From the NCBI RefSeq assembly GCF_910592395.1, contig NC_088324.1:2664001-2728000 (forward strand): a stretch of 64,000 nucleotides of DNA, in the 5' to 3' direction. Positions 47,328 through 58,459 of the stretch are shown in pieces (position 1 is the stretch's first letter; each line of letters begins with the position of its first letter). A program made the translations under genes and the position numbers. The stretch is from Lineus longissimus. Lineage: Eukaryota > Nemertea > Pilidiophora > Heteronemertea > Lineidae. The notes beneath the pieces were generated by a model that did not search any database, was not told the origin of the DNA, and saw only the letters and a program-made list of their open reading frames with translations.

Positions 47328-49364
47328 ATGGCTCCCGTGCAGTCAAGACTGCTTGTGGCCGTTGCTGCGTCAGCTGCCGTTGCTGCTATGGCAATAGCCA
47401 TGGCCGCATTGAAGAAGAAACGACAACGACGACGCCGATATTGGACACGGCCATGGATCCTTCGAAGAGCATCCAAAGGGGCATATGCCATGCTAAACGA
47501 GGAGCTCAGGCTGGAAGACCCCGCTTCTTACAAAAACTATCTGCGTATGGATGAAGAGATATTTGCTGATCTCGTTGATAGAGTCACTCCATACGTTTAT
47601 AGGTCAGACACCAATATGCGCCAGGCAATCACTCCTGCCGAACGTTTAGCGGTGACGTTGCGTTTCTTGGCAACTGGAGAAACATTCCAAAGTCTAGAGT
47701 TCTCAACAAGGATTAGCGCCTGCACGATAGGTAGAATTGTTCCAGAGATGTGCGATGCCCTCTACACGGTTTTGAAAGGCGATTTCATAAAGGTAATACG
47801 AACACTATGAAAATGACACTGCAATGTTTTCCTTTTAACCATTTTTTATTTCTTGCTGTAGCTGACTTTACAATAACAAAATACTTAAATGCACAATCAT
47901 TCAGTACTTTAAAATGTTTGCATCATGGCATTACCAAGAATATCAGAGGTGTTCCCCATGCTACATGCATTTGAAGTTGTTACATTTGGAAAATCTTTAC
48001 GACTAGGCTGACCGTTATACGTCATGATGGAACACTGCTGGTTGTAACCATGTTTTCCAGGAGGAACTTTTGCATTATTAATGTGCTGCGGAGGGACTCT
48101 TCTAGTCAACTGAGTATTTCTGCCCAACTCAGACTCTTGCGCATCAAGAAGCGCCATGTTTATTTTCCTTTTTGCACTTTGCCTTATGTCAGCATGCTGC
48201 AGGCTGCGCATTTCGCAAGCCACAAATTTACCAAAAATATCAAATTGGTCCTCGTTCTGCGTTGGTGTACTAGTGCTTTCATTCATGTTTGAGCTGACAA
48301 AGCATCTTTCAATTCAGTCAAAGCATCAGCTGCTGTGTGCAACATCGACTCCTCTACAGAACGACTCTTTTTCGCCCTTGGTTTAGGTCTACTCGGTTCC
48401 TGGGATGTGCACGGTTTTGCTGAGTATCCTACCGATGGCGTTCCAGGACGTGGTGATTCATCATGCAACTCTTGGTCGGAGTCGTCATTAGCAGAGGAGT
48501 CCTGAAAGTGGAGGTTAACATTGCAACTTTTCCTTTTTTCAGATGCCAGCGAACGCACAAGAGTGGCTTCAGGTTTCTAGAGATTTTGAGTACAGATGGA
48601 ATCTATCCCACTGTCTTGGAGCTATCGACGGCAAACATGTGACTTTTCGCCCACCTCTGAAGTGTGGATCGTACTTTTTCAACTACAAGAGTACCCATAG
48701 TTTGATTCTATTCACTTTGGTTGATGCAGACTATAAATTTCTTATGATTGACGCAGGGACAAATGGCCGTGTGGGAGATGGGGGTGTTTTTGCTAAAAGT
48801 GACCTAAACAAGGCTATAGTAGACGGAAGTATAGATTTTCCAGATGCTGAACCCCTGAAATATTGTACCGCCCCAATTCCTTATTTTTTGGTAGGAGACG
48901 ATGCATTCCCTCTGCATACTTACATGATGAAACCGTACCCGTTCCGAAACCTTGATATTGACCACAGAATTTTTAACTACAGGCTGAGCAGGGCGAGACG
49001 CGTTGTTGAGAATGCGTTTGGGATTTTGGCAAATCGCTTCAGAGTCCTTCTTGCACCGATGTTATTATCACCCGATAAGGTAGAGAGAGTAATCCTTGCT
49101 ACATGCGCCCTTCACAACTATCTCCGCACGAGGAGCCCTGCTCGGTACTTCCCTCCTAGTTCCATGGATAGAGAAGACACGAGCAGAGGCCAGGTAACAG
49201 ATGGTGATTGGAGAGAGGTGCGAAAGTCGGAAGTAGCATATGAACGCATCTCATCTCAAGCTGGCAACAGGTCTACAAATGCGGCTCAGGCTCAGAGAGA
49301 CTACCTTTGCTCCTATGTCAATAATATTGGTCAAGTATCGTGGCAATGTAAATTTGCAGCGTAG
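47328..49364 (+). CDS. Harbinger DDE transposase (intact, two exons)
   Basis: Exon 1 is 47328-47792 (donor AAG/GTAATA), exon 2 is 48543-49364 (acceptor TTTTTTCAG), joined in phase 0 for 428 residues. The N terminus has a hydrophobic Ala-rich run followed by a basic patch (LKKKRQRRRR), then a helical region ending in the HTH-like segment (RLAVTLRFLATGETFQSLEF). The catalytic core has Asp184 in LGAIDGKH, Asp274 in LVGDDAFPL and Glu311 in RRVVENAFGIL, the DDE triad of the PIF/Harbinger family, also found in host HARBI1. All three are present with no stop or frameshift. The enzyme needs a MADF/Myb-type partner for nuclear import and end binding; that gene is on the opposite strand. Confidence 0.92.
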
Positions 49365-49842
49365 AACGAGGCAGCCATTCTTGTATAACTGTGTGTGTAC
49401 AGTCAGTGAATAATTCTGTTGTAGTCAGAGAAATAAAATGATGTTAAGAATTAATTACCTTGTCAAGTGTTTCATTGCAATCTGTGCCTCTCGACATTGA
49501 GCAAGAACTGGGCCTCGCCTCTACGTGGTCCTTAAGAAAGAGCAGCTTCTGGAACCACCATACGGTTGGCTTGTGCACATCCTTTGCCGCAGCCCCGCTT
49601 CTTTTGGTCTTGTTTATCTTCTCCATTTCCCTAGCAAAGTTGCTACGTAGCCCGTTCATTTTTTTCTTCACGTCATCAACCGTGCAGTCACTCTTTTCCT
49701 TGCAGACATCCTCAAGTACCTCTTGGTAGGCCAGTTCCTTCTTAACGCGATTGTGGTACAGGGCATCTTTGGTGTTGTATAGGATTGGGTGGGCCCTATA
49801 CGACTCTATCATGATTTCCACTGCCCTCTGCGTCCAGCCCAT
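47909..49842 (-). CDS. Harbinger MADF/BESS partner protein (possible frameshift)
   Basis: Exon 1, 49459-49842 (128 codons), starts at ATG and is a MADF domain: three helices with IMIESYRAHPILYNT and a conserved W-W-F near the end (TVWWFQKLLFL). Its donor AAG/GTAATT joins in phase 0 to an exon starting at 48501 after CCACTTTCAG. That exon is acidic then Ser/Pro rich (RPGTPSVGYS), with a basic patch (KPRAKKSR). The downstream frame (to 47909) holds the BESS motif FGKFVACEMRSL ... INMALLDAQ. At about 48285 the exon frame ends in TGA and the BESS part is one base out of phase, so a frameshift or a further small intron is required. The protein binds the element ends and imports the transposase. 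Confidence 0.75.
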
Positions 49843-50319
49843 GTTGTCGTCTATGAGAGGAAAACTGTGGAATCTAGGCCTTGCATTACAAACCCGTCAA
49901 ATTGCATAACCACCGTCATCATGAAGGAGGAATGGACGATCATTGATTTCGGTGAACCCACGAACAATTCAATTCAATAGGGTTAATTGTTCAATAAATA
50001 TCCATGCCCGCTGTACACGGTCAAATTTTATCAATTCGTCATTCAAAAATAGGACCGGCTCTATTCCATCAATCTTTGATTGATGGAAAATATTTCATCC
50101 AATTTCCCACCATACACGATCAATCTTTTCGGTCAAATTTTTTTCATCCAATTTTGAGAGATCGTGTACAGCGGGCATTACACATAATTTTGTCGCATTC
50201 ATGGCATTGACTGAGCTTCCGAAAGTTGCGTTCAACAGTTTGAAGACTAAAATTCAAAATGCAAGGTGAGATTCTATTTTTCCTTTTTATTCGTCACCTG
50301 GCACTGCACATGTACGCGC

Positions 50320-51915
50320 ATGGCGATGGATGTGGATCCTGCGCCTCCAAGGCGCTGACTCCAGGCCTATTCGTTGGAGCAAAATATCCGGTATATGGAC
50401 GAGTACTGGCTGGCTCATCTTGAAGGACACGACCAAGGGCGTACTCCAGCTGACTTTGCCAGGTTTCGTAACATTCGAGTTAATACATTCCGCCACTGGA
50501 TTCGTAACGAGGATGACATCAGGGGTGCGCATGAAGAATGTCAACGGCGAAGACGGATGAGACGGTACCGTCAATTGGGGAACGGTGAGCGTCGAACGCC
50601 TTTTTTATTGAATCTAACGCTCTAGAATTACAGGGATGTCACTGTCACTGCATATAGGCCTACCAAATTCGGCATCAACTCAGTTTGCAGTGGAACCATA
50701 CTTTGGAGCCGAAGCTGGGTTCGAACCGTATGCACTCGTAATAGACCACTTGCGAAAGTCAGCCGACAGTTAATTCAATGAAATGGTCCCAAGTCATTGT
50801 TTACCTTCGATGTATTGTACTCGCCTGGGCCCAGGCCTAATTTTGCAGGTCAGGTGGCTTATGTGGATGCGTACACAGTATACAGCATGGATTGAACTCT
50901 GATTTTTTTTTTTTGGGGGGGGGGGTCGGGTAAGGTGAATGTGAACTGTTTGATAAAATGTGTTGTCCTACAGCATTTATGTATGGTGTTACAGAAGCTT
51001 ATATCATTTAAGGTATCAGGCCAGAAATTGAAGATTCCACAGTTGAATGGTATCGTGGAAGGAGATACTTTGGGTAGCCAGTCTCTGTACAAGACTTAAA
51101 GGACCAAGCCGGTAGGGATTTCCGACGATGGGTGGACAATATCCCTGGCGATGAGAGGGCGCAGTTGGAAATGTCTCGAGCTCGGTGTTTGGATTTCAGA
51201 GCCTCTCCGCACTGGCTTGAACGTTTTATGAAAAGGTAGGGGAAATGTCATTGTCAAGAAAATGAACATCAAGTACACCACTGACTGAAATGTGAATAAA
51301 CAGTGCAATGTTACATTTTACTTCTACTTATGGGTGTAATTGAAAACAACAACCTCACCGATTCATGATATTCTACCGCGTAGCGATACGTTAACCATTA
51401 GTATGACTAGTGATGGGCAAATCGATAATCAATGGTATTCATGTTTTTGGGACACCATTATGCGGCTTCTTCTAGAGCACTTAAAACTACTCCCACATCC
51501 GCAATTCCATTTTTCTTTGAAACTGATAATTTCATATTTCAGACATCGCATCAGCTATGGAAGATTCACAAGGGAATCTAAGAAAATTCCTGGAAAACGC
51601 TGCTCAGCTGGTAGCTGACTTTCGGGATGTCATTCAACGAAGAGTGGAAGAGAGGAACTATTCTGAACGACGCCTTTTTAACATGAACCAGACATTTGTG
51701 CGAGTTGATTTCCTCCCTAATTATTCGTTGGATAAGACCGGTAACCGCGACGTCGACATAAAAACATCGAGAGGAAACCCGAAGGAAGGATGCACAGTCA
51801 CCCTTTTAATTGCGGCTGATGGGAACAAAGGCCTAGCTGAAGTGAACTTCCCTCGACTGGTTGAACATGGGGCAGTCGTAGCTGAACTTAGGGAACATGC
51901 ACCGGAGAATGTACC
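50320..51915 (+). pseudogene. Pogo-like transposase copy 2, inactivated
   Basis: Exon plan matches the intact copy at 37.2-39.5 kb. Exon 1 (50320-50584, donor G/GTGAGC) carries the first HTH (YSLEQNIRYMDEYW ... VNTFRHWIRN) after an in-frame TGA. Exon 2 (about 51017-51236, donor AAAAG/GTAGGG) ends in FRASPHWLERFMKR but has a TAG where the paralog has Ile. Exon 3 (51543-51915) has a frameshift near 51600 and the first catalytic block reads NMNQTFV in place of NMDETFV, so the catalytic Asp is lost. The fourth exon, with the other two Asp residues, is absent before the right terminal repeat. It cannot be an active enzyme. Confidence 0.85.
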
Positions 51916-52267
51916 GGTGAGTGTGCATGACACAATAGGCCTACACCGGGTGCGACGGCGATCTTCCAATGACACCAAACCGCGATACTCGTATGTAATA
52001 CCTCGAGCTGTTTCATTGAAATCACCTACTCCTTGTACAGGTGTGGCGGGGATAGTAGTCCTAGGGCTGATAGTCCGTGTAACAATAGCCAACATTGCTA
52101 AATGTTTTGGTTAGGGTTAGCGGTACAATAGATCATGCTGCTTAATTGATCAAATACAATGCTACCGGACTATGACTCCAGGGGGACTATATCCGCTGTC
52201 ACACTGGTCTATATAACTTGGGAATTATCGATCAGGTTGAGGCCGAGGTAAGTGGGATTTTCCCGTA

Positions 52268-53080
52268 CGTATATTTATCCTGTCGACCAGTAACAATTTC
52301 TGCCTAAAAATTTATCATCCGAACATTTATGGCAATCGACATGGGGTATTCTCCAATGTCGCCATACACCATGCATGACGGCGCAGTGCTTCAAACCTTT
52401 AACACCTGTTTTAGAAATTTCAAATGAAACACCTCAAACATATCGACCTTATTGTCTCCCCACACTTCACACGCGTACAAGAGTATTGATTCCACCATAG
52501 AATTTAACAACTGTATCAATTCATCAATATGTAAGGCAAGTTCTCTCCCTTTACGGAGAACACTATACATTGCGTTTCTTGTTTGATCAATAACATGCTT
52601 TTTATGTTCTTTAAAAGTACCGTTTCTCTGGAATACAACACCCATGTACTTAAAAGTATCTACAATTTCTAAAACTTTGCAGTGTAATTTAAATTCAAAA
52701 TTTCTCCTTACAGCCCTCTTGGAAAAAATGATGACTTTAGTTTTATAGTTTTTAGTTAACATGAAGCTTCCACTGCGTGCAATAGGCTTCAAGGGCTTCG
52801 ATAGCTACTTGAAGTTTTTCACCAGAATCGGCTACAATTACGGTATCATTTGCATACAACAAAATCTTTAGTTTTACCAAGTAGTCAATCTCGGGAAGGT
52901 TACAATCTACTTCTACCGATTGTGCTCCGTGGTTCATAAGGTGTTCTTGTAGATCATTTACAAAAAGAGCAAAAAGAAGGGGGATAGGTTCTCTCCCTGC
53001 CGCACACCAACCTTACTGTCAAAAACTCTACTGCCTGCTGCCTGCCTGAACAACTGCCAAAACATATTCACCACAATCAG
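52268..53080 (-). mobile_element. LINE family A, reverse-transcriptase part (split by an insertion)
   Basis: Minus-strand text reads VRQGENLSPFF, then LLYANDTVIVAD, the YADD box changed to YAND, then FKYMGVVFQRNGTF, which parallels FKYLGVIFNYNGSF of the LINE at 9.2 kb. The element is 5'-truncated near 53080. Several frame changes occur (for example at about 52391 and 52750). It continues at 47000 beyond the inserted transposon. Confidence 0.85.
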
Positions 53081-53733
53081 TTATGCATGAGCGAAATCGC
53101 GTACGAATAAAATAATGTTGTCTTTGATTGAAGACCGTGAGTATACTACATACTCAGTCTCATGAAAATCATCTGATCTCTTGTTTTGGCACTTATATGT
53201 CTAAATTATTTTAAATTAAAAGTATGGATAGACAGTTCAAGAAGTTATTGTAATTGCTTGTGTGACCTCAAAACTTTACCCTCGTCTATAGCCTAAATAT
53301 ATTTACTCTTTAGGTGTGTCATCCCGGTCGTCAGAGTTTATAGAAACGAAGTGTTGAGGTCACAGATATGACATTTTCCATCAGTAGTCATTGTCTAAAG
53401 TGTAAAGCTATGATCCATGCATATACTTAATACCATTCGGCATGCCCAGATATGATATTTGCCCTTTGAATCAAAATAGAGTCATGCTCAGCACACGGGT
53501 ATCAGCAGTGTGCACAACTAGTGCATAAAGGCGAAGATGATTGATGCAAAAATGACTCTTGAAAGCTACACATAGTTAAGGTAAGCAGGGTTTCAATTAC
53601 TGGTAGCTTTGACGGTCCAGCAAGTCCGTTAAGATTTTCCCCAGCATTTTCATACGATTGTCCATTTCAGGAGAAAATGTCACTGCAAGGAAAATAAGCC
53701 TGCAGTGGCTGTGAAAAGCTAGTATTCATTTGA

Positions 53734-53890
53734 AGGGCCGTCAGAGTGGCGCAGTGGTAACATATCTGTTATCACTGAGGACCCGAGTTTATTCCCGGTC
53801 GTCACGGCAAACTAGAGAGGGTGACCGATGACGACAGCGTAGAGTTTAACTTGGGGTCTCCGGTTTCCTTCTACTTACTCTACAATCCCA
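53734..53890 (+). mobile_element. tRNA-derived SINE
   Basis: The head GGCCGTCAGAGTGGCGCAGTG contains an A box (TGGCGCAGTGG, 53747-53757), and GAGTTTATTCC at 53785-53795 is a B box with changes from GGTTCGATTCC. Spacing fits an RNA polymerase III internal promoter. The body (GGGTGACCGATGACGACAGC) is unrelated to tRNA. No intact tRNA clover-leaf. Confidence 0.7.
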
Positions 53891-54405
53891 AATATAGTTT
53901 ATAGAGCTAGTTGACACTCGGCTAACTAAGTATTAACTTCATATGGCTCTTTCTTGATCGTGCTTTACTTTTGTACGATTCTGGCCCACAAAGTAGGCAT
54001 GTTTGGATATGTTGGTCTCTGCATTTTTTGTGGATTTTTCTTTTCGAAATGGACGATAAACAAACGCACAATAAAGTGTCGACTGAAACAATGGCACGTT
54101 CTGGTATCATAACAATGGGTCATTCCACCCGCTATAATGTTATCATATTATGTGTAAAAGTTACACATAATGTCACAAAATGCAGGTCGCATGAATTTTT
54201 TTTTTATAAAGATTGCTTGGTTTATTTTCGGTTATCGCTGTAATTTTGAATTTCGAAAGCATATTTGCCAGAAAGCTTTCATTCTCTCTTGAGAGCTTTC
54301 TCAGTCAGTTGTTGACGCCACGTTTGACAATCGTGAGTCGATGTAGAAGTAGAAAATGTCGAAAAGGTGCCAGACCCTATTGTGTTCTGATGGATTATGG
54401 CATAT

Positions 54406-54427
54406 GGGGGGGGGGGGGGGGGGGGGG
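54406..54427. repeat. Poly-G tract of 22
   Basis: An uninterrupted run of 22 G. Similar C tracts of 13-16 occur at about 21546, 40155, 55249 and 55598. Open frames that cross them are artefacts of the homopolymer. Confidence 0.9.
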
Positions 54428-54429
54428 AG

Positions 54430-57117
54430 AATATCACTTTTCATTTCAAAAGGGTCCATATCTGCATATGAGAAAAAAAACACGTTTTTCGGCTATCTCT
54501 GCGGGAGGCAGTTGCCACCCTGCCATCCCCGCGCTAAATACGGCCCTGCAAGGGAGAAAACATCCATATTAAGTGTCAGTCCATGATACCACCATGCAGA
54601 GGGTGGCAAGGTGGGGGTCAACCGTTTTTAACGAGATTAGGTATGCAAGATCCTTCCACTAAGACATCATTACACAGCAATTGATGACTCTCAAAAATCA
54701 CTAGCAACCGAGTTAGGGGCAGGCCTAGTTAGGGGGCTTGTTTTAGCTTTTTTCCCCCTATTTTTTGTGTATTTTTGGGTCAATGTTGGGCACTCCTGCA
54801 GAGACTAAAAAAAATTGCTGGATTTTCCCCCTTTGTATGATGGAAGTATTTGATGAGATCTTCCATTCTGCAACAGGTCATTGAGTAACACTTCATACTT
54901 TGGTCGTGCTAGGCCTAGTAATTATGCATACCTAGGGGCAGTGCTTAGGAAGAGCTCTCTATCGACGCTCATATCTCCAACACTGCAGGTCTTTGAATGC
55001 TGTGGCTTGCACATGATAAAGGTAATGATACCTACTTTCAAAATCAGAAATAAAATTTCCGGCCGCTTTTACTGTTTTCCCAGGATAAACCAAGGAAAAA
55101 GTGCTATTTTCCACCAAAATGACACTCATTGGCTAGTGCTGCCACCTTGTGTACACTTGATGAATTATAAAATAAATGCATAATGAACACATAATTTATG
55201 CTTGGTGCTGGCCATGAGGATTAGCAGTTGCTGTCAACCACCATGATCACCCCCCCCCCCCCCATGCCTAGGCCTACTAACCTATTTTAAGTAGGCCTAC
55301 CGGTAAATAACTCCACTTGCATTTTCCCCCCAAAAAAAGAACAAGCTCATCACTACAAATTTGCCGTTGATGAAAGCCCTTTGGGGAATTGGGCCCCATA
55401 GGTCCTGAAATGCTGATTTGAATTTCAAATAACATTTCGGCCTTGGCCTACCTGATGGCAACGTAATTGAATAAGCTACATGTAGGCCTTCTTAAAGTCC
55501 GAAAACCTAAAGAAACCCCCCTGTTGGTGAGGATGCTAATGTTGACCCATTCATTAGCCAGTGTCATGCTGCCAGAGCATGTTGTAAGGGTTGGACCCCC
55601 CCCCCCCCCATGGCTAAGGCACCTGAAGGGCATGTGGTATGACCTACTAATACATCTTTATCAACCCATGCAGGGATCATCCTGTTCCTAAGAACCTTGC
55701 AGAAGTGCTCATTTCACATACTAGTAACACCTTCCATTGCTAAGGAGCCAATTGACCAAAGGTGCAGTTCCTACTGTAATTACTGTTTGATGAGGGCAAC
55801 CCTGCAGTTGGCTGCACCGTCAGAGTACTGCTATTGGAAGTTTTTAGCTCCTTGGTTGGCGGTGAAATGTTCTCCTGAAGTTGCTCTAGCATTGGCTAAA
55901 TTGTACATATACATGTACTGGAATGGAGAAGTTTTTCATGAACTGAGTTACGGTACTGTCCAGTCCCTTAGGAGAGATCACAACTTTCCACATGCTACAC
56001 TTGTACCTGTCTGCAGAGGACAGTGCTGCCACATAAGAAGCAGGGATACTTTTTTTTTACAAATGGGTGATTTATTTACAAGCTAATATAATGATACATA
56101 GAAAAAGGCTAATTTGCAGACAATAGCCAAACCACTACTAACCACTACTAGGGAGGGACCAATACTAGTAACACCTCATTTACGGTACTACATGTCAGGC
56201 CCAAGTGCAGGATAGTATCAGGAGAGAGTCCCACTTTCCAGTAGCAGGCTTGGTTGTTCAAAACTGACATTAGCGCTAGCTACTAAGTATACTGACATTA
56301 AAAATCTATCTTGGCATTTACAATTGTTTACTGAAAGCCAAAGTTCAAATTTATCCCAAGATATCGCTATAAAATCATTTTTTAACCAAGCCCCGCATTT
56401 TACCTGATGAACCATCCGCTAGATATACTAGAACATCAAATCTGGATGTCCTTCATATTGCAGGTTATGTTAGTCAAGGGAGACAAAAACACAGCATGTA
56501 ACAGTTTTAGAAAATTCACCATGTATTTTTTTTAGAAAAAGAGAGATGTATTGTAGAATGCGAACAATGCATTTGCAATCAATGGCGTGGAAAATCTCAG
56601 GTCAAGCCTGATGAATGTACATCCAATAAAGTCGTACCCTTTCATTCTAAATCAAGAATTCTTGATGTGTAGCTGACAACTTTCACTGGGCTAATTCTGC
56701 CCAGTCATGACTCAAAGACCAACATTTCAGAAAATCTGTCTCCACCCTCTTATCATTTCTCTCTCCCAGCTCAAGAGTGCTTGACCAGCAGTCCCTATGA
56801 TACTGTTGCAACAACATTACCCATCAAATTATTACTCATCTGAGATCATCTTAGATGATTATTATTCGGAGTATGTTGCAAAATACAAATAATACCTCAG
56901 TTCGATTATTCACAACTAGACTAGGCAGTTTGTCTCAAAACATCCAAATACATGTAGTACCTTACGAATCCGCAAGGGACGCGTTAACAATAATGTTGCA
57001 AAATGACTGTAAAAAATTGGTCGCACTGATCGTAAACATTGTCTTATTTTTCAAGATGAGAGTATGTTGATGATAAGAAAACGTACACCACAAATAATAG
57101 ACCAGTATTCCTTAAAG
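54430..57117. other. Stretch without a supported gene
   Basis: Several plus-strand frames (55467-55691, 55697-56086) look mildly coding-like, for example CSPEVALALAKLYIYMYWNG, but share no motif and no consistent splice sites that I can trust. They may be an old broken gene or transposon. Confidence 0.3.
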
Positions 57118-57126
57118 GACCAGTAT

Positions 57127-57240
57127 AGTAACTAAGGGCAATATTACCAAGCCCTCGGCTGCATAGTTACCTCCTATTCTGCACAAAGTTTCCATCATCA
57201 AATTGCACAAAAAAGGGAAAAATTCAAAAACTGACGAAAC
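57127..57240 (+). repeat. Dispersed repeat R1, copy 2 (diverged)
   Basis: Shares GGCTGC..AGT.ACCTCCTATTCT, TTCCATCA and GGAAAAATTCAAAA with the copy at 61606, then diverges. It overlaps the stop codon end of the Cys/His protein gene. Confidence 0.6.
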
Positions 57241-58409
57241 TATCATGTATATCTGACTTGAGAGATTGCCCTTCTGTCCCGTCTGCTGGGTTTTCTAATG
57301 CGTCGGCTGGTTGAACAGAGGAAGAGGCAACAGCGGACTGAAAAAAGATATTGATGGAGAATCAGGTTTGGCTTAGAATCCCTCATTGCCAAGGAGATGG
57401 GAGCCAGAATGGCATCAAGGTTTTCAGCTTAGTCCCTCCTCTCTCATCAGTGACCTTCTTACATGTAAGTCAGTCGCTGCAGGCAGAATTAACCAATATT
57501 CACTTTGGCTTGCCCCGAATCTTCTCCCCTTTTTTTTCATTCAACTCACCTCTGTATCCATGGGTGCTGGTTCTACTTCTGGTTCTACATTTGCCACAGA
57601 TACTCGATGTTTAGCCTCACATCCTTTACACAGAGCTGAAAAGGCACCAGATTATGGGGGTAATGATAATATGATGTGCAATATATAATAGTGTGAGGAC
57701 ATGATGATGATGATAGACTTGTTTTGATAATGCGACCGGCCATGCTGATTTTGTACGGCAGTGAAGCATGACCTCCAGTGGCACTGGCAGGGAATCATAA
57801 CTGGGACTTCCTGATCATCAAGCCAAGGCTCCAATCAACTTTCTAGGAAGAACACAAGTGAAGTGGTAAATCGTTATCACTCAGTTGGTTTTGCACCAAA
57901 GTTAGGTTTAGTCAGAGTGGGTATCATTACAGGCCTACTGCTTCTTTTCTACTTCAGTGATTTTGAGACTGATCCCTTACCTGAGCCAACTGGGACAAAA
58001 ACTCCCCACTTGATGTATATTTTCCGAGACATCACTCGATGAACTGAACCACCATCTTTTCTGGGCTTCCGACTTGTTTTAGAGGGTTGATGAAGTGGGT
58101 GCTGACATCTCCTTTGCTGATTCCATGATAAACTCAACTTGTATCGGTGGTTCGGGCATATTGTGGTGTCCAGAACTGGAGAACTCATATTAAACACGCC
58201 AGCACGAAGTGCTATGAGCTCCCATTCACTTTTGACTGACTGGCTTTCCTGGAGGACATCCAACGCATCAAATGGGAGTGCACGTCCTTCTTACATTGTT
58301 TCAAGGGGATCACACTCTTGTCATTGGGGTATGAAGCGTCAGTACCACACTCGATATCCTTGGATATGACAGCAAATCCACATTTCAACTGTGATTTTTC
58401 AGGTTCCAT
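57224..58409 (-). CDS. Spliced Cys/His-rich protein, conserved VPVGS-C-x-x-C domain (3' part)
   Basis: Three minus-strand exons join in phase: exon A (57981 up to about 58263), exon B (57550-57635) and exon C (57224-57337). Donors are TCAG/GTAAGG and GAG/GTGAGT, acceptors TTTTCAG and TTTTTTCAG. Exon A encodes CPNHRYKLSLSWNQQRRCQ, then VHRVMSRKIY and GVFVPVGS; exon B completes it with ALCKGC. This layout (C..HR..L...W....C..P, then VPVGS.xCxxC) is a Cys/His domain I have seen in uncharacterised proteins of marine invertebrates; it may bind zinc. Exon C is Ser/Ala/Asp rich and ends at TGA inside repeat R1. Text upstream (58264-58409, starting MEPEKSQLKCGF) is coding-like but in another frame, so the 5' part is unresolved or broken. 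Function unknown. Confidence 0.55.
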
Positions 58410-58459
58410 TTTCAATAGACTATCACACAATGTACACGTGCATGTACACAATGCATTGT

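Larger units (their letters stand above)
47209..50177 (+). mobile_element. Full-length Harbinger transposon nested in the pogo-like element
   Basis: The left end TGGCCGCTGTACACGGTC and the right end GATCGTGTACAGCGGGCA are inverted copies. Each is flanked by TTA (47206-47208, 50178-50180), the PIF/Harbinger target duplication. About 2.97 kb long, it carries both genes usual for the superfamily: DDE transposase on plus and a MADF/BESS partner on minus. Sub-terminal copies of CATACACGGTCAATC (47291) and CATACACGATCAATC (50113), plus an extra GCCCGCTGTACACGGTC at 50007, make the ends internally repetitive. Confidence 0.92.
47001..52265 (+). mobile_element. Pogo-like transposon copy 2, with TIRs and TA duplication, inserted in the LINE
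   Basis: Both ends carry CGGGAAAATCCCACTTACCT continuing CGGCCTCAACCTG, a 33-bp perfect terminal inverted repeat; similarity extends inward to about 75 bp (TATAGACC). TA dinucleotides flank the ends (46999-47000 and 52266-52267), the target of Tc1/mariner-pogo elements. LINE coding sequence is continuous across the insertion. Without the nested Harbinger the element would be about 2.3 kb. Confidence 0.9.

Noticed and set aside
47249-47554. Open frames near the start of the Harbinger in other phases
   Set aside because: They overlap the transposase first exon or terminal repeats out of frame and have no family pattern.
50690-50760. GGGTTCGAACC word resembling a tRNA T-loop
   Set aside because: No matching acceptor stem, D-arm or A box at the required distance.
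54213-54586. Frames with Gly or Pro runs
   Set aside because: The runs are translations of a 22-base G homopolymer.
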